A DNA stretch of 64,000 bases from the NCBI RefSeq assembly GCF_002176815.1, contig NZ_CP021648.1:3108001-3172000 (forward strand), read 5' to 3'. The notes beneath the pieces are model-generated. The model was not told where the DNA came from. It did no database searches and was given only the letters and a program-made list of their open reading frames with translations. Below, in pieces: positions 23,631 through 33,338 of the stretch (its first letter is position 1; each line of letters starts with the position of its first letter). Made by a program: the position numbers and the translations under genes. The stretch comes from Acidovorax sp. T1 (GTDB lineage: Bacteria; Pseudomonadota; Gammaproteobacteria; Burkholderiales; Burkholderiaceae_C).

Positions 23631-23864
23631 TCAGAGCAGCTTGTGCTCGACCAGCTTCTTGCGCAGGGTGTTGCGGTTCAGGCCCAGCCATTCGGCGGCA
23701 CGCGACTGGTTGTTGTCGGCCTGCTGCATCACCACTTCGAGCAGCGGCTTTTCGACCAGGCGGACCACCATGGTGTACATGCCGTCGGGCGTCTCGCCGC
23801 CCAGGTCGCGAAAGTAGCCTTGCAGGCTCTCGCGCACGGATTCTTCGATGTTTTTCTTGCTCAT
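23631..23864 (-). CDS. fis: Fis family DNA-binding protein
   Basis: A 77-residue Fis-type protein. The C-terminal helix-turn-helix is QSRAAEWLGLNRNTLRKKLVEH (about 53-74; here named by its ends). The N-terminal part contains the dimerisation helices. The start at 23864 overlaps the dusB stop as ATGA. A longer in-frame reading to 23972 would lie inside dusB. The dusB-fis pair is conserved across proteobacteria. Fis shapes the nucleoid and activates stable RNA promoters. Confidence 0.93.
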   Translation of the reverse strand: MSKKNIEESVRESLQGYFRDLGGETPDGMYTMVVRLVEKPLLEVVMQQADNNQSRAAEWLGLNRNTLRKKLVEHKLL

Positions 23865-24907
23865 GCAGCCATTCCCTCTTGTTCTTCTGGTTCCGCATCC
23901 ACGCCACTGCGGGCGGGCAGCCGGTCCATCTGTTGCGCAAGGGCATCCAGATAATCGGCCACGGCCTGCCACTGCGTGGTGCAGTCTTCTATCGTATTGA
24001 TGTGTTGCCGCAAGGCCTCGCCCCCCGGCAAGGCCCGCAGGTACCAGGCAATGTGCTTGCGCGCGCTGCGCACGCCGGTACCTTCGCCATACAGGCTGTA
24101 GTGGTCTTGCAAATGGTCGAGCAGCAGGCGCCGCAGCTCGGCCACCAGCGGCGGCGCCAGGTGTTCGCCCGTGGCCAGGAAATGGCCTACCTCGCGAAAG
24201 ATCCAGGGCCGGCCCTGGGCAGCGCGGCCGATCATGATGGCGTCCGCGCCGGTGGTGGCCAGCACATCGCGCGCCTTCTCGGGCGAGGTGATGTCGCCGT
24301 TGGCCACCACGGGCACCTTCACCGCCGCCTTGACGGCCGCGATGGTGTCGTATTCCGCCTGGCCCTTGTACCCTTGCTCGCGCGTGCGGCCGTGCACCGT
24401 GAGCATCTGGATACCCACGTTCTCAAATTGCCGCGCCAAGGCGACAGCGTTCTTGTGCTGCTGGCACCAGCCGGTGCGCATCTTCAGCGTGACGGGCACG
24501 TTAAAGGGAGCGCAGGCCTCGACCACCGCAGCGGCAATTTCCACCGCCAGGGCTTCGTTCTGCATCAGGGCAGAGCCTGCCCATTTGTTACAGACCTTCT
24601 TGGCCGGGCAGCCCATGTTGATGTCGATGATCTGCGCGCCGCGTTCCACGTTGTAGAGCGCGGCCTCGGCCATCATCTGCGCTTCGGTGCCGGCGATCTG
24701 CACGGCAATGGGCCCCGGCTCCCCTTCATGGTTGGCGCGGCGCGAGGTTTTCAGGCTGTTCCACAGGTCCTTGCGCGAGGTGACCATTTCACTCACCGCA
24801 TAGCCCGCGCCCAGCGCCTTGCACAGCTGGCGAAACGGCCGGTCCGTGACACCCGCCATCGGGGCGACGAACAGGCGATTCGCCAAAGGGATGTGGCCGA
24901 TCTGCAT
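23861..24907 (-). CDS. dusB: tRNA-dihydrouridine synthase B
   Basis: An FMN enzyme that reduces specific uridines in the tRNA D-loop. With the start at 24907 the product has 348 residues. Features are the FMN-binding start FVAPMAGVTDRPFRQL, the catalytic-cysteine segment NMGCPAKKVCNKWAGSAL (about 100-117), KMRTGW, VHGRTREQGYKG and the phosphate-site ADAIMIGRAAQGRPW. An in-frame start 48 bp upstream is possible, but MQIGHIPLANR is the usual family N-terminus. It heads the dusB-fis-purH unit. Confidence 0.95.
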   Translation of the reverse strand: MQIGHIPLANRLFVAPMAGVTDRPFRQLCKALGAGYAVSEMVTSRKDLWNSLKTSRRANHEGEPGPIAVQIAGTEAQMMAEAALYNVERGAQIIDINMGCPAKKVCNKWAGSALMQNEALAVEIAAAVVEACAPFNVPVTLKMRTGWCQQHKNAVALARQFENVGIQMLTVHGRTREQGYKGQAEYDTIAAVKAAVKVPVVANGDITSPEKARDVLATTGADAIMIGRAAQGRPWIFREVGHFLATGEHLAPPLVAELRRLLLDHLQDHYSLYGEGTGVRSARKHIAWYLRALPGGEALRQHINTIEDCTTQWQAVADYLDALAQQMDRLPARSGVDAEPEEQEGMAA

Positions 24908-25086
24908 GAGGGAAGGGAATGGGCGTGCAGCGAATGCTGAAAAAGGAGGCGGCATTGTACCTGCTTAAATTTTCAGCAAACGAAATGGGCGCTCACGCCA
25001 GACAGAGGAAATAAATGGCCGGTCTCGCCCTCCATCCATCCACGCATGTCTTCTGACGCCAGCGCGCTGAGACCGCGTTCACGATC

Positions 25087-25641
25087 TCAGCGCGCCACCA
25101 AGTCCACTTCGGCCAGCGCCGGTTGCGGCGCGGCTTTCTGGGCAAAACGCCACCAGGCGTCCGGCAGGTTGTCGAACTGGTGGCGCGCCATGAGCGCGCG
25201 CAGCCACTGGCGGTTGTGCTGCACATCGGGCGAAAGATCCGCGTTGTAGCTGGCGGCGTTGGCGCCGCTCACCCCGGCGGGCGTTCCCATATCCACTGCC
25301 TCGCCTTCGGCCAGGGGGCCGCGCAGCACCTTGCTGGCACGCAAGCCGTCCACCACCTCCACCTGAACAGCCAGTGCACCCTGAGACGTCTGGCACGACG
25401 TCTTCAGCGCCAGCCCCTGGGCCTGCAACTCGCTGCGCACGCGCCCCACTGCTGCGCGCAGATGCTCACCACCGGCGCAGCCATCCACCGCGGCATCCCA
25501 GGCCATGGGCACCGGCGACAGTGTCGGTGCGGGCACGGCGGCCTGGGGGCTCTGGACACAGGCGGTCAGCCAGATGCCAGCGGCGAGCGAGAGCCAATAC
25601 GCATGGTAGGGAAATGACGTTTGTTGGGGGTTGTTGTGCAT
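25087..25641 (-). CDS. Degenerate VanX-like (M15D) lipoprotein, probably not a peptidase
   Basis: A 184-residue predicted lipoprotein: hydrophobic signal followed by lipobox LTAC (Cys28). The C-terminal half follows D-Ala-D-Ala dipeptidases of the VanX/DdpX family: VDMGTP (116-121), LSPDVQHNRQWLRALM (136-151), FDNLPDAWWRF (156-166). The zinc and catalytic residues are lost. The S-x-H-x-x-G-x-A-x-D site has no histidine in the matching segment (TSCQTSQGALAV, 81-92), and the E-x-W-W-H-F motif reads DAWWRF. I infer a periplasmic, membrane-anchored protein that may bind but not cleave peptides. The ATG at 25641 follows a GGAAGG ribosome site; an ATG 24 bp upstream is the alternative. Confidence 0.65.
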   Translation of the reverse strand: MHNNPQQTSFPYHAYWLSLAAGIWLTACVQSPQAAVPAPTLSPVPMAWDAAVDGCAGGEHLRAAVGRVRSELQAQGLALKTSCQTSQGALAVQVEVVDGLRASKVLRGPLAEGEAVDMGTPAGVSGANAASYNADLSPDVQHNRQWLRALMARHQFDNLPDAWWRFAQKAAPQPALAEVDLVAR

Positions 25642-25790
25642 CGCCAGCCTTCCGATATCTGCCAAAGGTTCGAGTTAGCTGACGATACGAACCCTGGCGC
25701 GCCCGGGCCGTGGCCAAACGGCGCAGCGCCGTGTAGGACGGCATCCTCAGGGCCCGCAGCACATGCGCTGCCGCCCTACACTTGCCGCCT

Positions 25791-26327
25791 ATGGAAATCT
25801 GGATGCACCAACTGCTGCAGTGGCTGGCTTTGCCGCAGTTCGGTCTGGGCACGGTCTTTGTCGTGTCGTTCATCTCGGCCACGCTGCTGCCGATGGGCTC
25901 GGAGCCGGCGGTGTTCGGCCTCATCAAGCTCAACCCCGACCTGTACTGGCCCGCCATCGCCGTGGCCACGCTGGGCAACACGCTGGGCGGCGGCGTCAGC
26001 TGGTGGATGGGCCTGGGTGCGCACCGCGCCTGGGATGCGGCACGGCGCCACCGGCGCGCCGGCCACCCCGCCAGCGCCGATGCCACACCGGCGCGCGAGC
26101 TCAGCCGCACGGAGCGCCGCGCGCGCATCTGGCTGCGCAAATGGGGGGCCAAGACCTGTCTGCTGAGCTGGCTGCCCGTGGTGGGCGACCCGCTGTGCGC
26201 CGTGGCGGGCTGGCTGAAGCTGCCGTTCTGGCCCTGCCTGGCCTACATGGCGGTGGGCAAGTTCTTTCGCTACCTGCTCATGACCAGCATGCTGCTGTAT
26301 TTCATGCCGGGACAACTGGCGATGTAA
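25791..26327 (+). CDS. YqaA family (DedA/SNARE-associated) inner-membrane protein
   Basis: A 178-residue membrane protein. It matches the YqaA branch of the DedA/VTT superfamily: FVVSFISATLLPMGSEPAVFG near the N-terminus, VATLGNTLGGGVSWWMG (about 65-81) and WLPVVGDPLCAVAGWLKLPFW (about 130-150). The family is linked to lipid scrambling and envelope homeostasis, but YqaA itself is uncharacterised. Its last 26 bp overlap the convergent APH/kinase gene. It diverges from the VanX-like lipoprotein gene. Confidence 0.85.
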   Translation: MEIWMHQLLQWLALPQFGLGTVFVVSFISATLLPMGSEPAVFGLIKLNPDLYWPAIAVATLGNTLGGGVSWWMGLGAHRAWDAARRHRRAGHPASADATPARELSRTERRARIWLRKWGAKTCLLSWLPVVGDPLCAVAGWLKLPFWPCLAYMAVGKFFRYLLMTSMLLYFMPGQLAM

Positions 26328-27942
26328 CCGGCGCCCCGCCATCGTCCGGCGGCAGCAGCACGCTCCAGTCCACCGGCCGTGTGGTGTCCACATGCACTGT
26401 CAGCGCCTCTTCCGCGGGCGAGAGCGGCTGGGCCGCCGCCCATTGCGCTTCCAGCACCTGCACCGAGGCCTCCGATGCATCGCCGCCGGCCTGCTCGCGG
26501 CTGCGCACCCGCTCGCGCAGCACGGCAAGAGGCGCCTCGAACAACAGGATGCGGCACGGCACCTGCGCCTGCACCGCCAGCGCCATGAAGCGCTCGCGCA
26601 TGGCCGGGTTCAGGAACGTGGCATCCACCAGCACGGTATAGCCCGCACCCAGCGCCCAGCGGGCCGCCTGCGCCAGGGCCTCGTGGGTGCGCAGCGAAAC
26701 CTCGGCCGTGTAGATGCCGCCCGGCACCGCCGCGCTCGACGCCTGCGGCGCCAGGCCGAACAGCCGCTTGCGTTCCACATCGGCGCGAACGCGCACCACG
26801 CCGCGTTCGGCGATCAGCGCCTGCGACTGCGTGCTCTTGCCCGCGCCCGAGAAGCCATGGGCCAGCCACAGCTCCACCGCCCGGGGCTCTGTGAAGCGCT
26901 GCGCCAGCGCCAGATAGCGCTGCAGCTCCCGCAGGCTGGCGGCGCGCGCGTCGCCCCCACCCTCCCCCTCCACCTGCGCGAGCCGCAGGCCCGCCACGCG
27001 GGCGCGCACCAGGGCCCGGTACACGCGGTAGTACTGCAGCACCTGCAGACCGGCGTAGTCGCCCGTGCACTCCAGCCAGGCATTCAGAAAGCGCCAGGCC
27101 AGGTCGGCACGGCCGCGCGCCTCCAGGTCCATGGCCAGAAAGGCGATGTCGGCCACGCAGTCGATCCAGCGCAGCGCCGGGTTGAACTCGATCGCATCGA
27201 ACAGCTGCGGCTGCCCATCAATCAGCACCAGATTGGCCAGGTGCAGGTCGCCATGGCATTCGCGCACGCGCCCGGACTGCAGGCGCTGCCGGAACACCTG
27301 CGCCAGCGCGGCGCCCTGCGCGGCACACCACTGCGCCACCTGGCGCAGCGCAGGGGCCATGTCTGGCAGGGCCTGCGCCACCAGCGGCTGCAGCGCCGCC
27401 AGGCAATCCTGCACCGGCGCCACCACGGCTTGGGCCGTGCCCCAGCCCTGCTCGGGCGTAGCCACCCCCGCCCCGGCGTGGAACTGCGCCACATGCTGCG
27501 CCAGAGCGTCGATGTGGCTGGGCAGCAGGCGCTGCTGCTCCAGCAGGTGGCTGAGCAGCGCCTCTTGCGCAAAGCGGCGCATGCGCACGGCGGGCTCCGC
27601 ATCGGCCGTGGCTGCTTCGGCAGGGTGCAACCGCAGGCTGCCTGCGGAGCCACTCAGCGCCACCAGCCCCAAGTACAGCGCCGGCGCAGTGCGCCGGTTG
27701 ATGCGCAGTTCTTCCTCGCAGGCGGCGCGCCGCAGCGCGGGGGTGCTGAAGTCCAGAAAATCCAGTTTCAGGGGCTTCTTGAACTTATAGACAAAGTCGC
27801 CCGCCAGCAGCAGCCAGGAGATATGGGTTTCGATCCACTCCATGGTGCCGGTGGGGTGGCCAAAGGCCTCGGGGCTGCGCTGCAACTGGCGCAGGCGCTG
27901 CTCAGCAGCGGAATAGGCCTCGGCAAGGGATTCAGGATGCAT
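26302..27942 (-). CDS. Fused aminoglycoside-phosphotransferase-like / P-loop kinase protein
   Basis: A 546-residue two-domain protein. The N-terminal half has the APH kinase-like fold, with the catalytic loop CHGDLHLANL (about 235-244) and metal-binding segment LFDAIEFN. The C-terminal half is a P-loop kinase (AAA_33/zeta-toxin-like) with Walker A GFSGAGKST (about 358-366) and VRADVERKRLFG. Proteins with this fusion are widespread in proteobacteria, usually annotated as a bifunctional APH/ATP-binding protein, without a known substrate. It is the last gene of the exporter operon, 14 bp after the adaptor gene, so the small molecule it phosphorylates may be related to transport. That link is inference. 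Confidence 0.85.
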   Translation of the reverse strand: MHPESLAEAYSAAEQRLRQLQRSPEAFGHPTGTMEWIETHISWLLLAGDFVYKFKKPLKLDFLDFSTPALRRAACEEELRINRRTAPALYLGLVALSGSAGSLRLHPAEAATADAEPAVRMRRFAQEALLSHLLEQQRLLPSHIDALAQHVAQFHAGAGVATPEQGWGTAQAVVAPVQDCLAALQPLVAQALPDMAPALRQVAQWCAAQGAALAQVFRQRLQSGRVRECHGDLHLANLVLIDGQPQLFDAIEFNPALRWIDCVADIAFLAMDLEARGRADLAWRFLNAWLECTGDYAGLQVLQYYRVYRALVRARVAGLRLAQVEGEGGGDARAASLRELQRYLALAQRFTEPRAVELWLAHGFSGAGKSTQSQALIAERGVVRVRADVERKRLFGLAPQASSAAVPGGIYTAEVSLRTHEALAQAARWALGAGYTVLVDATFLNPAMRERFMALAVQAQVPCRILLFEAPLAVLRERVRSREQAGGDASEASVQVLEAQWAAAQPLSPAEEALTVHVDTTRPVDWSVLLPPDDGGAPVTSPVVPA

Positions 27943-27956
27943 GGGCCAACGCTCCG

Positions 27957-29201
27957 TCAGGGGGTGCGCACCTTCACGCGGGCACCGTCAGTCAGCGCAG
28001 CGGGCGGGTAGACCACCACCTGCGCACCCGCCTGCAGCCCCTCTTTCACCCAGGCGTGGGTGCTGCCGCGCGCCTCCAGCACCACCGGCGTGCGCCGTGC
28101 CCGGCCACCATCGATCACAAACACCGCCATGCGCGGCGCGGGGGTATCCGCCATGGGGGCCGATGCGGCGGCGTCGCTGGCGGGCAGCGGGAACAGCGCG
28201 CTCACGGGCACCAGCGTGGCGTCTGGCGCCTCGCGGGTGAGCACACGCGCCACCACGCGGTAGCCGTCGCCCAGCGCCGCCCACTGCGCGGGCGGGCTGG
28301 TCAGGTCTATCAGCACGTTGACCCGCTGTTCTTCCACGCCCAGCGCCGACACCTTGGTGAACGCCGCCGGCTCCACGCTGCGCACACGTCCTTGCAACAC
28401 GCCCGGCCCACCCCAGCGCTCGATGCGCACGGGGCTGCCGGGGCGCACCTGCAGCGCATCGGTGGACAGCAGCGGCGCCACCACTTCGAGCTGCGCGGTG
28501 TCGCCCACCTCGACCAGCACCGTGCCCAGCGCTACCACGCCCTCGCTGGTCTGCGCCACGCGCAGCACGCGGCCGGCCACGGGGGACAGCACCTCAAAGG
28601 CCTTGGCCGACGGGGCGCTGCCGGGCCGCTGCACCACGTCGAGCGCCGCGCGCGCCTGGGCCAGATCGGCGCGTGCCACCTGCTGGTCCTGCACTGCGGC
28701 GTCGGTGTCTTTGTCGGCCGCCTGCAGCGCCAGGCGCTCGGTATCGAGCCGCGTGGGGGCCACAAAGCCTTGCTGCGCCAGCTGCTCGCTGCGGCGCAGG
28801 TCGTTGCGGGCCTGCTCCTGCGCCACGCGGCTGCGCTCGATGCGCACGGCGGCGCGCTGCACATTGGCCTGGGCGGCGGTGACGCGCGCCTGCTGCTCGC
28901 GCAGGCTGCGCTCGTCCAGCAACGCGGGCATGGCGGGGGTGATACGCGCCACCACGTCGCCCGCCTGCACCGCGTCGCCCTCGCGCAGCGCGATACGCGC
29001 CAGCCGCCCGGCCAGCGGGGCCGAGATGCTGTAGCGGTCGCGCAGGCGGGCCTTGGCGTCTTCGTCGATACCGGCCTCAAAGCGGCCCTGCACTACGGCG
29101 GCGGCCTCCACCTGCAGTGGCCGGGGAGCAAACGTCCACGCCAGCAATGCGCCCAGCACCACCAGTGCACCCACGCCCAGCATCACCGTCTTCTTTTGCA
29201 T
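27957..29201 (-). CDS. HlyD/RND-type periplasmic adaptor (membrane fusion protein)
   Basis: A 414-residue adaptor linking an inner-membrane transporter to the outer membrane. It has one N-terminal anchor helix (about 7-25), then a lipoyl half-motif (SISAPLAGRLARIALREGDAVQAGD, about 58-82, given by its ends). A long coiled-coil hairpin rich in Gln, Ala and Arg follows (about 95-190), then the second lipoyl half (VLSPVAGRVLRV) and beta-barrel domains. It follows the FtsX permease gene by 45 bp and belongs with the ATPase as a MacAB/Dev-like tripartite exporter. No outer-membrane channel gene is present here. Confidence 0.9.
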   Translation of the reverse strand: MQKKTVMLGVGALVVLGALLAWTFAPRPLQVEAAAVVQGRFEAGIDEDAKARLRDRYSISAPLAGRLARIALREGDAVQAGDVVARITPAMPALLDERSLREQQARVTAAQANVQRAAVRIERSRVAQEQARNDLRRSEQLAQQGFVAPTRLDTERLALQAADKDTDAAVQDQQVARADLAQARAALDVVQRPGSAPSAKAFEVLSPVAGRVLRVAQTSEGVVALGTVLVEVGDTAQLEVVAPLLSTDALQVRPGSPVRIERWGGPGVLQGRVRSVEPAAFTKVSALGVEEQRVNVLIDLTSPPAQWAALGDGYRVVARVLTREAPDATLVPVSALFPLPASDAAASAPMADTPAPRMAVFVIDGGRARRTPVVLEARGSTHAWVKEGLQAGAQVVVYPPAALTDGARVKVRTP

Positions 29202-29246
29202 TGCCCAGTTCCTGTTGCCTGCATTGTCGGCATTGTTGGCCGCATG

Positions 29247-31625
29247 TCATTCGCGCGTCTTGAGCGCAGCCACCATGTCCAGCCGGTCGATCTGCCGGCG
29301 CACCACGAGGGCGCTGGCCACGCCGGCCACCACCACGCACAGGCCCGCCCAGGCATAGGTGCGCGCACTGATGACCACCGGAAACAGAAACTGGTCGTTC
29401 TTGAGCAGCTCCACCAGCAAGTGCACCAGCCCCCAGCCCATGGCCATCCCCAATGGCAGCGCCAGCGCGATGCCAATCGCCAACTCGCCCAGCAGCAGTG
29501 CCGACACCTCGCCGCGCGTAAAGCCCAGCACGCGCAGGCTGGCCAGCTCCCAGGTGCGCTCGGCCAGCGCAATGCGTGCATTGTTGTAGACCACACCCAC
29601 CGCAATCACGGCCGCGAACAGCGTGAGGATGGTGCTCATGATGCGCACATTGCGCGCACTCACATCCTGCATGTTGCGCAGCAGCGTGGCCTTGCTGAAA
29701 GCGCCCGCCACGCGCGGCAAGGCCTTGGTGGCCTCCAGAAAGCGCGCCTCAGAGCCGGGCTCCAGCGCCACGTCAAACTGCGAGGCCACATCGCCCTCTT
29801 GCAGCCAACGGTTGAGCACATCGCGCTGCACATAGGCGTTCAGGCCCATCATTTCGCGCACGGTGGCCTGCACCGGCACTTGCAGCGTGCGCTGGCGGCC
29901 CTCCAGCACCTCTACGCGCACGCTGTCGCCCACGCGCACCCCGAGCTTGTCGGCCAGGCGGTCGGTGAACAGCAGGCCGGCTTCGGGCACGGGGCTCTGG
30001 CGGCCATCCACGTCAATGACGCGCAGCAGTTGCGCATCCGGCGCCACGCCTTCCAGCCCCACCCGCTCGCTGCGGTGGCCATAGCCCATGCGCACCGCCA
30101 CGCTGCGCGTGGGCTCCACGCCCGTCACCCCCGGCAGGCGCGCCAGCTGCAGGCGGGCCAGGGCATCCACCGGCTCGGTCATCCACACATTCACATCGCT
30201 GCGCATCGCGAGGTGAAAGGTGGTGTCCACAATATGGTCGATGGCATCGCGAAAGAAGTTGCCCATCACCACAATGGCCACCGCCGCCGCCGTGCCACCA
30301 ATGGTGAGCGTGGTGCGCAGCGGCTTGCGTTCCATGTTGCGCAGAATCATGCGCAGCCCGGCTGGAATGCGGCGCACCCCCAGGCGCTCCAGCACCGTGC
30401 GGTGGTACTGGCCCGGGGCCGGCGGGCGCATGGCCTCGGCCGGCACCAGGCGCACCGTGGCCCCAATGGCGCTGAGCGTGCCCAGCAGGGCCGTGGTGCC
30501 CGTCACCCCCGCGCCCACCAGAATCAGCCACGGCGCGATGCGGTGCTCGAACACCGGAAAGAAGAAAAACTCGGCGTACAACCCGGTCAGCATCGTCCCC
30601 AGCCAGTGGCCCAGCGCCACGCCCAGTACCAGCCCCACCACCACGATCACGGCCACCAGCTTGAGGTAATGCCCGGCAATGGCCGCATTGGCATAGCCCA
30701 GCGCCTTGAGCGCGGCGATCTGCTCGCGTTGCGTGGCCACCAGGCGCGACAGCACCACGTGCAGCAAGAAGGCCGCCACGGCCAGAAAGATGGCGGGCAG
30801 CAGGGTGCCCATCACGCGCTGCTCCTTGATCTCGTTGTCGAGCATGGCGTGCGATGCCTGGTCCTCGCGGCCGCGGGCGTCGCGCCCGCCGTAGGGCGCC
30901 AGCAAGCGCGAGAGGCCATCGAGCACGGCGGGCTCTGACGCCTGCGGCGCCAGCTTGACGGCCACGCGGTTGAACGCGCCCTGCATGTCGTAGGCCGCGG
31001 CCAGCGCCTCGCGGTCCACCCAGAACACGCCGAAGCCGCGCAGGTCGGGCATGCCCGCCATGCCCGCAAAGATGTATTCGGGCGACAGCGCCGTGCCCAC
31101 AATGCGCAGGGTGCGGCGCTTGCCATTAACCAGCGCAAGCAGCTCGTCGCCCGGGTGCAGGCCGCGCACGCGGGCAAAACCTTCGGACACCAGCGCATCG
31201 ATGGCGCTGTCGCTGCGGCCCTGCCCCGCACCGGGCGGCGCCAGCGCCCGGCCGCTGCGCACCGTGACCTGGTTCATGCGCGGCGGCTGGCGCAGGTCCA
31301 CGCCAATCAGCTGGCCGATGATGGGATCGACCAGCCCGGCGATCTCCACGCGGACCACCTGCTCCACCGTCACCTGCACGTCAGCCACGCCGGGCACGCC
31401 GCGCAGCACGTCGGCCAACGCCAGCGGCGCGCGCTTGACGGCGGCAAACGCATCGGCAAAGTGGCCCTGGGCATAAAACCGGTCACGCGCCAGCGCGAGC
31501 GAATCCACCGCCGACAAGGTGGTGATGAAGCCGCCCAGGCCGCTGGCCACCACCAGCGCGATGGTGAGGGCCTGGCTCCACATGCGGCGCAGGTCGCGCA
31601 GCAGTTTGCGGTCGAGGGCTTTCAT
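29247..31625 (-). CDS. FtsX-family ABC transporter permease
   Basis: A 792-residue MacB/FtsX-type permease with two FtsX cores. The first helix is WSQALTIALVVASGLGGFI (about 15-33), followed by a large periplasmic domain. A helix cluster comes near residues 265-420, a second periplasmic domain after TLTIGGTAAAVAIVVMGNFF, and the last helices in the C-terminal 120 residues. I chose the ATG at 31625 because it directly precedes the basic-hydrophobic start MKALDRKLLRDLRRMW; the open frame extends 59 codons further over a hairpin repeat. It works with the ATPase upstream and the adaptor downstream. Confidence 0.9.
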   Translation of the reverse strand: MKALDRKLLRDLRRMWSQALTIALVVASGLGGFITTLSAVDSLALARDRFYAQGHFADAFAAVKRAPLALADVLRGVPGVADVQVTVEQVVRVEIAGLVDPIIGQLIGVDLRQPPRMNQVTVRSGRALAPPGAGQGRSDSAIDALVSEGFARVRGLHPGDELLALVNGKRRTLRIVGTALSPEYIFAGMAGMPDLRGFGVFWVDREALAAAYDMQGAFNRVAVKLAPQASEPAVLDGLSRLLAPYGGRDARGREDQASHAMLDNEIKEQRVMGTLLPAIFLAVAAFLLHVVLSRLVATQREQIAALKALGYANAAIAGHYLKLVAVIVVVGLVLGVALGHWLGTMLTGLYAEFFFFPVFEHRIAPWLILVGAGVTGTTALLGTLSAIGATVRLVPAEAMRPPAPGQYHRTVLERLGVRRIPAGLRMILRNMERKPLRTTLTIGGTAAAVAIVVMGNFFRDAIDHIVDTTFHLAMRSDVNVWMTEPVDALARLQLARLPGVTGVEPTRSVAVRMGYGHRSERVGLEGVAPDAQLLRVIDVDGRQSPVPEAGLLFTDRLADKLGVRVGDSVRVEVLEGRQRTLQVPVQATVREMMGLNAYVQRDVLNRWLQEGDVASQFDVALEPGSEARFLEATKALPRVAGAFSKATLLRNMQDVSARNVRIMSTILTLFAAVIAVGVVYNNARIALAERTWELASLRVLGFTRGEVSALLLGELAIGIALALPLGMAMGWGLVHLLVELLKNDQFLFPVVISARTYAWAGLCVVVAGVASALVVRRQIDRLDMVAALKTRE

Positions 31626-31654
31626 CTTTTTTGCCGCCGGGCCGCCCCAAGGCA

Positions 31655-31705
31655 AAAAGCGACCCCCGTGGGGGGCAGCGGACCCCGCGCAGCGGACAAG
31701 CGTGG
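31655..31705. repeat. GC-rich hairpin element in the ATPase-permease gap
   Basis: A CCCCC-gt-GGGGG hairpin at 31663-31674 followed by cagcg/cgcag repeats. It resembles the element at 831-859. It lies between the ABC ATPase stop and permease start and may tune the ratio of the two products. Confidence 0.45.
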
Positions 31706-31719
31706 GGGCGTTGTTTTTT

Positions 31720-32475
<756 letters not shown>

Positions 32476-32663
32476 GGAGGGCAGCGCTGCGCGCCGGACA
32501 TCAGGACAATGCCGGACAGTGTGGACGCTGCCTGATGCGTGTCAACCACCCTGGGTCAAGCAAAGAACACGCCACCGCAGCAGCCGCGTGAACCCGCCTT
32601 GCGGGAAGCGCCCACCGCTCACCCGGTCCACGGCCAATAGCGCCCCATTTTCACTATTAAAAC

Positions 32664-32702
32664 AATAGCTACTAGCGCTTACCCCATAAGCGCTAGAGGC
32701 AC
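32664..32702. repeat. Dispersed AGCGCTT palindrome, copy 4
   Basis: A perfect 10-bp stem ctagcgctta (32672-32681) and taagcgctag (32687-32696) with loop cccca, flanked by tagcta on the left and aggc on the right. It is the best match to the family consensus. It stands in the 294-bp gap between the ABM protein and ABC ATPase genes; I see no gene in that gap. Confidence 0.88.
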
Positions 32703-32769
32703 TTTTATATCAAATTACCAGGCGCTGCAGCCTGTGTCTTTGTAGAGGTCGCCTACCTGTGCCTGCGGC

Positions 32770-33327
32770 TTACTTGTTTGAGCCAGAGTAGAGCCATGGC
32801 TTGAGCCACCGAGTCAGTTGCGGCGCCACAACCCAAGTCATCAAACCGACCACCAGTATGGTGATCAGCAGAATGCGAGCCCATAACGGCCAAGGCGCCA
32901 GCAAATCGCCCAGTGCCAGGAACAGCACGTAAACCGTAGGAAAGATGCCCAGCCAGGTGACAACGGCCACCTTCCATCGCGGCGGGGGCACCTGCTTGGA
33001 CTCGCCGCGCGGCAAAAACCAATGCGCCAAACCCGAAACATGCCGGATCAGGGCCTGGCCCTCGATGAACGGGGCTGCTGCTGCCAACCCAAGGGATCGG
33101 GCTGGCGAGTTCTGCCACAAATCAAGATTGGCTTCGCTGTCAAATGCCATCACAACATGGTGCAAGCTGTCATTGACACCCTGTTCATCGCCAGGGCGAA
33201 CCAGGTGAGCGCCCAAATAGCCCTTGAACGTTGCCGCAGTGGCAATGATTTGATCCATCACGCGTTCAAACTCCACCTCATACTCAGGCTTGACCTGCCG
33301 ACTGATCAAAACGGTTACAGCTTGCAT
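32770..33327 (-). CDS. Membrane-anchored ABM-domain (antibiotic biosynthesis monooxygenase-like) protein
   Basis: A 185-residue protein. Residues 1-95 form a dimeric alpha/beta-barrel (ABM) domain: VTVLISRQVKPEYEVEFE, then the GYLGAHLVRP strand and FDSEANLDLWQNS. Two transmembrane helices follow (about 119-140 and 147-168), ending in a short basic tail. Homologues are named antibiotic biosynthesis monooxygenase by domain only; substrate is unknown. It begins 11 bp after ychF on the same strand, so read-through is likely, though no functional tie is evident. Confidence 0.8.
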   Translation of the reverse strand: MQAVTVLISRQVKPEYEVEFERVMDQIIATAATFKGYLGAHLVRPGDEQGVNDSLHHVVMAFDSEANLDLWQNSPARSLGLAAAAPFIEGQALIRHVSGLAHWFLPRGESKQVPPPRWKVAVVTWLGIFPTVYVLFLALGDLLAPWPLWARILLITILVVGLMTWVVAPQLTRWLKPWLYSGSNK

Positions 33328-33338
33328 GGCAGTGAGTC

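Noticed and set aside
28056-30938. 960-codon plus-strand frame over the adaptor and permease genes
   Set aside because: It spans two real minus-strand genes and has shadow composition (His, Arg, Gln, Ala rich) with no domain.
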